NCBI GenBank assembly: GCA_023444765.1
Contig: JAEXLY010000118.1
Coordinates: 1-17,345, forward strand
DNA length: 17,345 nucleotides
Reading direction: 5' to 3'
From: Pseudomonadota bacterium
GTDB taxonomy: Bacteria; Pseudomonadota; Gammaproteobacteria; Xanthomonadales; Xanthomonadaceae
A program made the position numbers and the translations under genes. The notes under the pieces were generated by a model. The model did not search any database. It saw only the letters and a list, made by a program, of their open reading frames with translations, and was not told the DNA's origin. Below, piece by piece: positions 1 through 8,709 of the stretch (positions are counted from its first letter, which is position 1; each line of letters opens with the position of its first letter).

Positions 1-70
1 CGCTCTGGGCGCGTGGTGGATGCGGATCGACGGCTACAACACCCAGGCGAAAGTCCAGCGGATCGAGTAA
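1..70 (+). CDS. 3' end of an unrecognised protein (5' part outside window)
   Basis: An open frame enters from the left edge (first full codon at 2) and stops with TAA at 68-70, giving 22 residues that begin ALGAWWMRIDGY and end AKVQRIE. The Trp-Trp-Met-Arg stretch followed by a polar, charged end could be the cytoplasmic tail after a last membrane helix, but that is inference from very little sequence. I do not recognise the protein. It converges with hrpA, leaving 78 bp between the two stop codons, in which I see no hairpin followed by a T-tract. It is kept because the frame is open to the edge and no better reading explains this segment. Confidence 0.45.
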   Translation, partial: ALGAWWMRIDGYNTQAKVQRIE

Positions 71-148
71 GCCCCGGCGAAGCTTCCGGCCAGCCGTGCA
101 CGGGAACAACGGCGGGCCCGAGATCACGCCGCCTCCATCTACCGCTCG

Positions 149-3100
149 TCAGTCCAGCGCCGCGATCCGCGCCGCCAGCTTCTTCGCGGTCATGCCGCCG
201 CGCGGGGCGAGTTCCTGGGCGTAGGTCGCCACCCGCACTTCCTCCAGCTCCCAGCGCAGGGCGGCGCGCTCCTCGACCGTTCCGCGCGCCTCGGCCTCGG
301 CCTCGGCGAGCGCGTCGACCAGGGGGCCGAGGTCGAGCATGCGCTGCTGGTCGCGCAGCGGATCGCGCTGCGCGCGTTCGGCGCGCGCCGACAGGGCCTT
401 GAGGTAGCGCGGGTATGCGGCCAGGGCCCCGGCCGGGACGTCGCGCAGGAAGCCCGGATGCGCGAGCCCCGCCAGCTGCGCCTGCATGTCGTCGAGGTTC
501 GCGCGGGCCCAGCCGACCAGCCGCGATTCGAGTCGTGCGCGCACCTCGGCCACCAGGCCGAGGATCGCCTCGGCCTGCTGCAGCCGCGCCATCGCCTCCG
601 CGAACAGCGCGCGGCCCGCTGCATCGCGGCGGTCGGCGAAGGCCTGCGGGTCGCGGATCCGCTCCAGGCCCTCCGCCAGCAATGCGGCGAGCGCACCGTC
701 CACCAGGTCCTCGCGCAGCCGGTCGCCGCCGCGCGTACCGGGCCGGCCCCCGCCCGCCGATTCGATCGCCGCATACAGCAGGGCTGTCTTCGGCTGCACC
801 GGCAGTTGCTTGCGCGCCTGCTTCACCCGGTCCTGCAGCGCGATGGACAACAGCCGTCTCACGCCGCCCGGATGCAGGCGCGCGGCCTGCGCCGCGTCCG
901 CGTGTACCGCCAGGGTGGCGCTGTCGCCCGCATCCTCGAGCGCGGGCCACGCCGGCACGCCGCCGGCGCCGGGCACCGACAGCGGAATCGGCGCGTCGGG
1001 GAACTCGCGCAGGCCCGTGCGCGCCAGGCCTTCCGCCGCGTGCGCCGAGAATGCCTCCGCCGCGCGTGCGCCGAAGCGCGCACGCAGTTCGTCCAGGTCG
1101 CGCGATTCGGCCAGCACCTGCACGCCGCCGCGTCCACGCACGTCCACCAGGCGCAGATTGGCGCGCAGGTGCGGCTCGAGCGCCGATTCGTCGAAGTCCG
1201 ATGGCAGCAGCTGGACGCCGGTCATCCGCGCGAGGAAGCGCGCCAGGGCGCCGGTGAACGCGTCGGCCTCGTCGGCTCCGTGCGCCTCGGCGAAGGCGCG
1301 GGCGAAATCCGGTGCCGGCACGAAGTTGCGGCGCAGCGCCTTGGGCAGGCCGCGGATCAGGGCCGCGGCCTTGGCGGCCACGAACCCCGGCGCCAGCCAG
1401 GACAGGCGCGCCGGGTCGAGCGCGTTGAGCAGGTGCAGCGGCACCGACACGGTCATGCCGTCGTCGGGCGCGCCGGGCTCGAAGCGGTAGCGCACCGCCA
1501 GCCGCGCCTCGCCCAGCGGCAGGAAGGCGGGAAAACGCACCGCATCGGCACCGGCGCCCATCAGCAGTTCGTCGTGCGACCACTCCAGCGCGCGTCGGTC
1601 CTGCGCAGGCAGCTTGCCGTACCAGGCGTCGAGCGCGCGCGTGTCGACGATCTCCGCCGGGATCCGGTCCGCATACCACTGCCGCATCCAATCCTCGTCC
1701 ACCACCAGCCCCACGCGGCGCTGCTTGGCCTCTTCCTCTCGCGCGGCCTCGAGGGTCTCCAGGTTGCGCGCCATGAACGGGCTGCGCAGGTTGGCCTCGC
1801 CGGCCACCAGCGCATCGCGCAGGAACAGTTCGCGCGCTTCGGCCGGATAAAGCCGTCCGTAGTCCACCGGCTTCTTCGGCGCCAGCACCAGGCCGAACAG
1901 GCTGACCTGCTCGCTGCCCAGCACCCGGCCCTGTGCGCGCGACCAGCGCGGATCGTGGTGGCGCCGGGCCAGCAGGTGCGGCAGTTCGGCGATCGCCCAG
2001 TCCGGTTCGATCGCGGCATTGGTGATCGCCCAGACCTTCTCGGTGTCGAGCAGGGTGGCAGTCAGCACCCACGGCGGCGGTTTGCGCGCCAGTGCCGATC
2101 CCGGGAACAGCTGGAACCTGCGCCCGCGCGGCCCCTCGTACACGCCGCGCTCGCCAAGGTGGCCGATATGGGTGGGCAAACCGGCGATCAGCGCGCGATG
2201 CAGCAGGGCATGGCGGCCCGCGGCGCGCCCCTGGGCATCGGCGAACGATGCTCCGGCCGCGGCGCCGTCATCGCCGGGGGGGACCTGCCTGCGCGCACGT
2301 CGTGGCCTGCCGGGGGACGCACCGGCCGTCGCGTCGGCGGCAGGTGATGCCTCCCCGCCCGGCCAGAGCTCCCCGCATTGCAGCTTGAGCTGCCGGTGCA
2401 GTTCGCGCCATTCGCGCATGCGCAGGAAGCCAAGGAAATTCTTCTCGCACCATTTGCGCAGCTGCGACTGCGTCAGCTCCTCGTGCGCCTCGCGGTAGCC
2501 TTCCCACAGCTTGAGGATGCCGATGAACTCCGACTTCGGGTCGGCGAACTGGGCATGGGCGTTGTCGGCGGCGGCACGCTGGTCCGCGGGGCGCTCGCGC
2601 GGGTCCTGGATGCCCAGGAACGAGGCGATCGCCAGCATCTCGTGCAGCACGCCGTGCGCCTGCGCGGCGACCAGCATCCGCGCCAGCTTCACGTCCACCG
2701 GCAGCCGCGCCATCTGCCGGCCGATACCGGTCAGCCGCCTCTGCCCGTCCACCGCGCCCAGCTCGGCCAGCTGTTGCCAGCCATCGGCCACCGCGCGCGG
2801 GTCCGGCGGCTCGACGAAGGGAAACGCGTCGATGTCGCCCAGGCCCAGCGACAGCATCCGCAGGATCACGCCGGCCAGCGCGGCGCGGCGGATCTCCGGA
2901 TCGGTGTACTGCGGCCGCGACAGGAAGTCGGCTTCCGAGTACAGGCGGATGCAGGTGCCCGGCGCGATGCGGCCGCAGCGGCCCTTTCGCTGGTCGGCGC
3001 TGGCCTGCGACACCGGCTCGATGTGCAGGCGGTCGAGCTTCTGCCGCGGGCTGTAACGCTTGACCCGCGCCACCCCCGGATCGACCACGTAGTGGATGCG

Positions 3101-4258
3101 CGGCACCGTCAGCGACGTCTCGGCCACGTTGGTCGCCAGTACGATGCGCCGCTGCGGACCCGGGTTGAACACGCGGTCCTGGTCGCGCGCCGACAGCCGC
3201 GCGTACAGCGGCACCACCTCGGTATGGCGGTACTTGCGCCGCTCCAGCGCCTGGTGGGCGTCGCGGATTTCGCGCTCGCCCGGGAGGAACACCAGGGTGT
3301 CGCCGGTGCCCCGCTCGCGCATGATCTCGTCGCAGGCGGCGACGATTCCGTCGAGCACGGAGATGCCGCCGTCCGCATCCGGCCGCGCACGCGCACCGCC
3401 GGCAGCGGCGACCGCCTCGCCGCCATCGCCGGACAGTTCCTCCAGCGGCCGCCAGCGCACCTCCACCGGGTAGCCACGGCCTTCCACGCTCACCACCGGC
3501 GCATCGCCGAAGTGCCGGGAGAAGCGCTCGGTGTCGATCGTGGCCGAGGTCACGATCAGCTTCAGGTCCGGGCGCTTGCGGAGCAGCTGCTTGAGGTAGC
3601 CGAGCAGGAAATCGATGTTGAGGCTGCGCTCGTGCGCCTCGTCGACGATGATCGTGTCGTAGCGCGACAGCCAGCGGTCGGAGGCGATCTCGGCCAGCAG
3701 GATGCCGTCGGTCATGAACTTGACCGCCGTGTCCTCGGACACGTTGTCGTTGAAGCGCACCTGGTAGCCGACCAGGCCGCCCATCGGCACCTGCAGTTCC
3801 TCGGCCACGCGCCGCGCGACCGCGCGGGCGGCGATGCGGCGCGGCTGGGTGCAGCCGATCATGCCGGCGGTGCCGCGCCCGGCCTGCAGGCACAGCTTCG
3901 GAAGCTGGGTGGTCTTCCCCGACCCGGTCTCGCCGGCAACGACCACGACCTGGTGGGCGCGCACCAGGCCCACGATCTCGTCGGCCTTGGCCGCGATCGG
4001 CAGGTCGGGCACCACGTTCGCGGCGGGCAGGCGCGCGGCCCGCGACTCGCGCGCCTGGACGGAGGCCGCGAGGGCGCGTGCGAAGGCCTGCTCCGCACCG
4101 GCGTCCGCCGCCCTGGCGTTCCAGCGCGACCACAGGCCGAGCAGGCGGCCGCGATCGCGCGAGAGCGCGCCATCGATCGCCCGCCGCGCCTGCTTTAACG
4201 CGGCCGTCGCGGGCGCCCGCCTAGACTCCACCGGCACCCTTGCAGGCGCGTTCGCCAT
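149..4258 (-). CDS. hrpA: ATP-dependent RNA helicase HrpA (DEAH box)
   Basis: Cytoplasmic DEAH/RHA-family RNA helicase of 1369 residues. HrpA has been linked to mRNA processing and, more recently, to handling stalled ribosomes; nothing here tests that. Visible motifs: Walker A GETGSGKT (about 109-116), CTQPRRIAA, DEAH (206-209), SAT (238-240), VFLPGEREI, ATNVAETSLT and QRKGRCGR, then the HA2/OB region and a long C-terminal half of the DUF3418 type seen in bacterial HrpA. A low-complexity Pro/Ala/Arg/Gly segment at about 625-680 separates the two halves. The open frame continues upstream to 4513, but that part is antisense to dps and unlike the family. ATG 4258 is chosen because GGAG lies 6 nt upstream; ATG 4264 would have GGAG directly abutting it. 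It is divergent from dps, with 58 bp between starts. Confidence 0.95.
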   Translation of the reverse strand: MANAPARVPVESRRAPATAALKQARRAIDGALSRDRGRLLGLWSRWNARAADAGAEQAFARALAASVQARESRAARLPAANVVPDLPIAAKADEIVGLVRAHQVVVVAGETGSGKTTQLPKLCLQAGRGTAGMIGCTQPRRIAARAVARRVAEELQVPMGGLVGYQVRFNDNVSEDTAVKFMTDGILLAEIASDRWLSRYDTIIVDEAHERSLNIDFLLGYLKQLLRKRPDLKLIVTSATIDTERFSRHFGDAPVVSVEGRGYPVEVRWRPLEELSGDGGEAVAAAGGARARPDADGGISVLDGIVAACDEIMRERGTGDTLVFLPGEREIRDAHQALERRKYRHTEVVPLYARLSARDQDRVFNPGPQRRIVLATNVAETSLTVPRIHYVVDPGVARVKRYSPRQKLDRLHIEPVSQASADQRKGRCGRIAPGTCIRLYSEADFLSRPQYTDPEIRRAALAGVILRMLSLGLGDIDAFPFVEPPDPRAVADGWQQLAELGAVDGQRRLTGIGRQMARLPVDVKLARMLVAAQAHGVLHEMLAIASFLGIQDPRERPADQRAAADNAHAQFADPKSEFIGILKLWEGYREAHEELTQSQLRKWCEKNFLGFLRMREWRELHRQLKLQCGELWPGGEASPAADATAGASPGRPRRARRQVPPGDDGAAAGASFADAQGRAAGRHALLHRALIAGLPTHIGHLGERGVYEGPRGRRFQLFPGSALARKPPPWVLTATLLDTEKVWAITNAAIEPDWAIAELPHLLARRHHDPRWSRAQGRVLGSEQVSLFGLVLAPKKPVDYGRLYPAEARELFLRDALVAGEANLRSPFMARNLETLEAAREEEAKQRRVGLVVDEDWMRQWYADRIPAEIVDTRALDAWYGKLPAQDRRALEWSHDELLMGAGADAVRFPAFLPLGEARLAVRYRFEPGAPDDGMTVSVPLHLLNALDPARLSWLAPGFVAAKAAALIRGLPKALRRNFVPAPDFARAFAEAHGADEADAFTGALARFLARMTGVQLLPSDFDESALEPHLRANLRLVDVRGRGGVQVLAESRDLDELRARFGARAAEAFSAHAAEGLARTGLREFPDAPIPLSVPGAGGVPAWPALEDAGDSATLAVHADAAQAARLHPGGVRRLLSIALQDRVKQARKQLPVQPKTALLYAAIESAGGGRPGTRGGDRLREDLVDGALAALLAEGLERIRDPQAFADRRDAAGRALFAEAMARLQQAEAILGLVAEVRARLESRLVGWARANLDDMQAQLAGLAHPGFLRDVPAGALAAYPRYLKALSARAERAQRDPLRDQQRMLDLGPLVDALAEAEAEARGTVEERAALRWELEEVRVATYAQELAPRGGMTAKKLAARIAALD

Positions 4259-4264
4259 TCGCAT

Positions 4265-4268
4265 CTCC
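4265..4268 (-). promoter_or_regulatory. Shine-Dalgarno that decides the hrpA start
   Basis: GGAG on the minus strand, 6 nt before ATG 4258. It sets the hrpA start there rather than at ATG 4264 or at the end of the open frame at 4513. Confidence 0.6.
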
Positions 4269-4316
4269 GTCGTGCATGGCCTATTGTCGCCAAAACCACC
4301 TGACCCGAGGTCCACC

Positions 4317-4940
4317 ATGTCCAAGAGCAAGACGGCCAAGGCTTCCAAGTCTTCCAAACCCGCCAGGTCCGCCAGGTCCGCCGCCCCCGCGGCGACCACG
4401 GGCGGCAACGGCAAGCAGTCGGGCACCGTGGTGCCGGCAGCCTCGCCGGCCAGCGGCACTGGCCCCGCCATCGACATCGGCATCTCCGACAAGGACCGGC
4501 GCGAGATCGCCACCGCCCTGTCGAAGTTCCTCGCCGACAGCTACACCCTGTACCTGAAGACCCACAACTTCCACTGGAACGTGACCGGGCCGATGTTCAA
4601 CGCCCTGCACAACATGTTCGAGGCGCAGTACACCGAGCAGTGGACCGCCCTGGACGACATCGCCGAACGCATCCGCGCCCTGGGCTACAACGCGCCGGGC
4701 TCCTACGCCGAGTTCATCAAGCTCAGTTCCATCAAGGAAGAGCCGGGCGCGACCGAGGCGCCGGACTGGCGCGAGATGGTGCGCCAGCTGGTGGTCGGCA
4801 ACGAGGCGGTGTGCCGCAGCGCGCGCAAGGCCATCGACGTGGCCGACGACGCCGACGACGAACCCACCGAGGACATGTTGATCCAGCGCCTGCAGACCCA
4901 CGAGAAGTACGCCTGGATGCTGCGTTCGCTGCTGCAGTGA
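4317..4940 (+). CDS. dps: DNA-binding ferritin-like protein Dps
   Basis: Dps family protein of 207 residues. Such proteins form 12-subunit shells that oxidise and store iron with peroxide and protect DNA in stress or stationary phase. The ferroxidase ligands match the family by spacing: His86 (in HNFHWNV), His98, Glu102, Asp113 and Glu117. The first ~50 residues are an added tail: about 20 residues rich in Lys, Ser, Arg and Ala, then a Gly/Ala/Pro stretch. A basic tail of this kind binds DNA in E. coli Dps, but it is longer here. ATG 4317 is supported by GAGG at 4307-4310, 6 nt upstream. A TATTGT hexamer at 4282-4287 could be a -10 box, without a convincing -35. The nearest plus-strand neighbour, recQ, begins 124 bp downstream. 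Confidence 0.94.
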   Translation: MSKSKTAKASKSSKPARSARSAAPAATTGGNGKQSGTVVPAASPASGTGPAIDIGISDKDRREIATALSKFLADSYTLYLKTHNFHWNVTGPMFNALHNMFEAQYTEQWTALDDIAERIRALGYNAPGSYAEFIKLSSIKEEPGATEAPDWREMVRQLVVGNEAVCRSARKAIDVADDADDEPTEDMLIQRLQTHEKYAWMLRSLLQ

Positions 4941-5023
4941 CGCCCCCGCCCCCGGGCGGCCACCCGGCTCCCCCGGCGCCGGGGCGGCGCCGCGCCGTCG
5001 TCGCATCCGCCACCGGGCGGTTT

Positions 5024-5038
5024 TCCTACAAGCTAGGA
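5024..5038 (+). promoter_or_regulatory. Small inverted repeat upstream of recQ
   Basis: TCCTA and TAGGA form a perfect 5-bp inverted repeat with a 5-nt spacer (CAAGC), 26 bp before the recQ ATG. The size fits an operator half-site pair or a small hairpin. No T-tract follows, so a terminator is unlikely. It does not resemble a LexA box that I know. The function is unknown. Confidence 0.3.
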
Positions 5039-5052
5039 CGGCCCGCGCTGGC

Positions 5053-5058
5053 TATCCT
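5053..5058 (+). promoter_or_regulatory. Candidate -10 box for a leaderless recQ transcript
   Basis: TATCCT (4 of 6 match to TATAAT) ends 6 nt before the recQ ATG, so transcription would begin at or next to the A of the start codon. There is no Shine-Dalgarno sequence upstream of this ATG. I find no good -35 hexamer. Confidence 0.3.
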
Positions 5059-5064
5059 GCACGC

Positions 5065-6885
<1,821 letters not shown>

Positions 6886-7247
6886 CCCGGCTCTGCGTGT
6901 GCAGCAGGCCGATGGGCGGGCGCCGGCCCGGGCGCGTGGAACGCGTCGAGCGCAGCACCTGCTGCGGGTCATGGCCGCCCTCCCGCGAATCGCCGGATCC
7001 CCGCTGCGAGCCGACCGGCAGGCGGATGGACGTTGCTCTCCCGGCGCGGGGCGGCACGATGGAAGCACAAGGTCGCCACCTACACGGCCGGCGCGCGCTC
7101 CGGAAATCAGGACGCGTGGGCGTCACCGGGCAGACGATGAGGTCCACGACAAGGGCGTGCCCACCGTGAAGCCTTCCGCATAGCTCGGAATTTTCCGGAG
7201 AATTTTACGGATGGCACCGCGCGGAACGCGCAAGTGACTGATTGGGC
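6886..7247. other. 362-bp stretch without a convincing gene
   Basis: This lies between the recQ stop and the tRNA-Lys 3' end. Open frames exist on both strands, but their products are Arg/Pro/Ala/Gly-rich, as expected from antisense or random GC-rich sequence, and I recognise none. There is no T-tract terminator after recQ. The only AT-rich patch is near 7190-7210, with two similar segments, GGAATTTTCCGG and GGAGAATTTTACGG. I see nothing else in it. Confidence 0.5.
7219..7231 (-). terminator. Short GC hairpin just downstream of tRNA-Lys
   Basis: GCGCG and CGCGC form a perfect 5-bp stem with a 3-nt loop, beginning 16 nt beyond the encoded CCA end in the tRNA's reading direction. No U-tract follows directly; the next AT-rich patch is about 15 nt further on. 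It could end the tRNA transcript or be a 3'-trailer structure. The evidence is weak. Confidence 0.22.
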
Positions 7248-7323
7248 TGGTGGGCCGTGATGGATTCGAACCATCGACCAGCGGATTAAAAGTCCGATGC
7301 TCTACCGACTGAGCTAACGGCCC
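7248..7323 (-). tRNA. tRNA-Lys (anticodon UUU)
   Basis: A 76-nt cloverleaf on the minus strand. The acceptor stem GGGCCGT pairs with ACGGCCC, the D-arm has GCTC/GAGC, the anticodon loop is CTTTTAA with TTT at positions 34-36, the T-arm contains GGTTCGAATCC, the discriminator is A, and the 3' CCA is encoded. The first anticodon-stem pair (27-43) is T-C, a mismatch; the other four pairs are sound. It follows queC in the direction of the Tol-Pal operon but has its own promoter. In E. coli a lysT-led tRNA cluster also follows cpoB, so the order looks partly conserved. Confidence 0.96.
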
Positions 7324-7336
7324 CTGCAGCGGTTCA

Positions 7337-7342
7337 ATTATA
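7337..7342 (-). promoter_or_regulatory. -10 box of the tRNA-Lys promoter
   Basis: A perfect TATAAT on the minus strand ends 13 nt before the mature tRNA 5' end, predicting a leader of about 5 nt. At 16-18 bp upstream the sequence is GC-rich with no good -35. A TTGACG is present, but 35 bp away, too far to pair with it. Confidence 0.6.
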
Positions 7343-7405
7343 GAGCATGCCGCCCGGACGTCCGCCCGGCTGACCTCCGTCAAGGCCGGTGCAGTGGGAG
7401 TGGCG

Positions 7406-7411
7406 CACAAT
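7406..7411 (+). promoter_or_regulatory. Candidate -10 box for a leaderless haemoglobin transcript
   Basis: CACAAT (4 of 6 match to TATAAT) ends 6 nt before the ATG at 7418, the same spacing as the hexamer before recQ. No Shine-Dalgarno lies at a usable distance; the nearest purine run, at about 7396-7400, is roughly 17 nt away. Confidence 0.25.
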
Positions 7412-7417
7412 GCGGGC

Positions 7418-7909
7418 ATGCGCCCCCCTGCCCTCCATCCCATGCCCGCGTCCGGGGCAACTGCTCCGCTGCCCGAACACCTGCCCGACGAAGCGGCCAT
7501 CACCCGCCTGGTGCATGCCTTCTATGCACGGGCGCGCAGCGACTGGCTGCTTGGCCCGATCTTCGAGACGGCGGTGGACGACTGGTCCGCGCACCTGGAC
7601 ATCCTCGTGCGTTTCTGGAGCTCGGTGTTGCTGCGCACGGCGACCTACCGCGGCAATCCGATGGCCGCGCACCGGCCACTGGGACTGGACGACCAGCATT
7701 TCTCGCGCTGGCTGGCGCTCTGGGACACGACCGCACGCGAGGTCCTGCCGCATCCCCAGGCGCGGCATGTGTTCGAGACCGCGCAGCGCATCGGCCGCTC
7801 ACTGCGCATCGGACTGGAGATCGACCCGCTGCGGCGCGAACGGCGTGCCGGGGGTGGGCCGGACTGCCAACACCACCGCGCCGGCTTGGGTGCCGATCAA
7901 CCCACGTAG
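7418..7909 (+). CDS. Group III truncated haemoglobin
   Basis: A 163-residue haem protein of the group III (P-type) truncated globin family, which includes Campylobacter Ctb and is tied to O2/NO chemistry under low oxygen. Key residues fall at family positions: distal Tyr36 (B10, in HAFYARAR), His59 (E7, in WSAHLDILVRFW), proximal His85 (F8, in MAAHRPLGL) and Trp98 (G8, in FSRWLALW). The signature LLGPIF is at 44-49. The last ~25 residues are Arg/Gly-rich and exceed the usual ~130-140 residue globin. ATG 7418 is chosen over GTG 7394 and ATG 7442; the start is uncertain because no Shine-Dalgarno is present. It is divergent from tRNA-Lys and overlaps the queC 3' end by 13 bp in convergent orientation. 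Confidence 0.88.
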   Translation: MRPPALHPMPASGATAPLPEHLPDEAAITRLVHAFYARARSDWLLGPIFETAVDDWSAHLDILVRFWSSVLLRTATYRGNPMAAHRPLGLDDQHFSRWLALWDTTAREVLPHPQARHVFETAQRIGRSLRIGLEIDPLRRERRAGGGPDCQHHRAGLGADQPT

Positions 7910-8565
7910 CGCGTCGGGTCCGCCACCCCGGCGGCGGCGAAGCCGTCCGCGCGCAGGCGGCAGGCGTCGCAGTGGCCGCAGGCGCGGCCGTCCATGTCGG
8001 CGCGATAGCACGAGACCGTGGCCGCGAAATCCACGCCTAGGCGCAGGCCCTCGCGCACGATGTCCGCCTTGCCCATCCGCAGCAGCGGGGCATGCACGCG
8101 GATGCCCGCACCTTCCACCCCGGCCTTCGTCGCGACGTTGGCAAGCCGTTCGAACGCCTCGATGAACTCGGGACGGCAGTCGGGATACCCCGAGTAGTCG
8201 ACCGCGTTGACGCCGCAGAACAGGTCGCCTGCGCCCAGCACCTCGGCCCAGCCCAGCGCAAGCGAGAGCATGATGGTGTTGCGCGCCGGGACATAGGTGA
8301 CCGGGATGCCGGCGCCGCCGGCCTCGGGCACCTCGATGTCGTCGGTGAGCGCCGACCCGCCGAAGGCGCGCAGATCGACCCGCACGGTCTTGTGCTCGAG
8401 CGCCCCGAGCATCGCCGAAACACGACCGGCGGCCTCGAGCTCGGACGTGTGCCGTTGCCCGTAACTCACGCTGAGCGCATGCCCGGCGAACCCCTGTTCG
8501 CGCGCGATGGCCAGGACGACGGCGGAATCCATGCCGCCGGAGACGAGGACGACTGCCTTTTTCAT
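7897..8565 (-). CDS. queC: 7-cyano-7-deazaguanine synthase QueC
   Basis: ATP-dependent cytosolic enzyme that turns 7-carboxy-7-deazaguanine and ammonia into preQ0, on the route to queuosine in tRNA. It has 222 residues. The N-terminal PP-loop SGGMDS is at 9-14, and the zinc-site cysteines are Cys186, Cys196, Cys199 and Cys202 (CGHCDAC region). The start at MKKAVVLVSGG matches the family; the frame stays open to 8664, but the extra 33 residues only translate the repeat element upstream. No Shine-Dalgarno precedes the ATG, because the heptamer repeat begins immediately next to it. It is downstream of queE, the preceding enzyme of the pathway, across 144 bp. Confidence 0.95.
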   Translation of the reverse strand: MKKAVVLVSGGMDSAVVLAIAREQGFAGHALSVSYGQRHTSELEAAGRVSAMLGALEHKTVRVDLRAFGGSALTDDIEVPEAGGAGIPVTYVPARNTIMLSLALGWAEVLGAGDLFCGVNAVDYSGYPDCRPEFIEAFERLANVATKAGVEGAGIRVHAPLLRMGKADIVREGLRLGVDFAATVSCYRADMDGRACGHCDACRLRADGFAAAGVADPTRYVG

Positions 8566-8705
8566 CGTGATTGGTGATTGGTGATTGGTGATCTGAAAGG
8601 GACGAGCGATGGCCGATGGTGACGGGTGAAATCGGGAAGTACCTTCCTCTGGCGCTGCCGCCACGGGTCACAGGACGAATCGCCAGTCACGAATCGCCCA
8701 TCACC
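8566..8705. repeat. Fold-back element of heptamer repeats between queE and queC
   Basis: Left arm, plus strand: four 7-bp units CGTGATT, GGTGATT, GGTGATT, GGTGATC (8566-8593). Right arm, read on the minus strand: GGTGATG, GGCGATT, CGTGACT, GGCGATT (8705-8678). Aligned unit by unit, the arms agree at 21 of 28 positions, so the element is an imperfect inverted repeat. Inside it, GTGACGGGTG (8619-8628) faces CACGGGTCAC (8662-8671), and a perfect GGAAG-TAC-CTTCC hairpin (8635-8647) sits near the centre. The queE-queC transcript could fold here. It begins 4 nt after the queE stop and abuts the queC ATG. I recall heptamer tandems as common in Xanthomonadaceae intergenic DNA. Confidence 0.8.
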
Positions 8706-8709
8706 GCCC

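Noticed and set aside
2268..4133. Long second frame (621 residues) inside hrpA and similar long frames on the opposite strand
   Set aside because: Arg/Gly/Ala/Pro- or His/Gln/Arg-rich products that mirror hrpA codons; typical shadow frames of GC-rich DNA.
4259..4513. N-terminal extension of hrpA antisense to dps
   Set aside because: The added 85 residues are the reverse strand of the dps tail, have no family similarity, and the ATG at 4258 has its own ribosome site.
4971..4984. 14-bp palindrome CCCCGGCGCCGGGG after dps as a terminator
   Set aside because: It has no loop beyond its own centre and no T-tract after it; such GC palindromes are frequent by chance here.
6899..7183. 94-residue plus-strand frame after recQ as a small gene
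   Set aside because: No ribosome site, Arg/Pro/Ala-rich composition, no recognisable motif; reported as empty intergenic sequence.
7248..7323. tRNA-Lys as the attachment site of an integrated element
   Set aside because: No integrase, no second copy of the tRNA end that I can find, and both flanks are core genes.
8566..8705. Heptamer array read as a CRISPR array
   Set aside because: Units are 7 bp with no spacers and run in both orientations; there are no cas genes.
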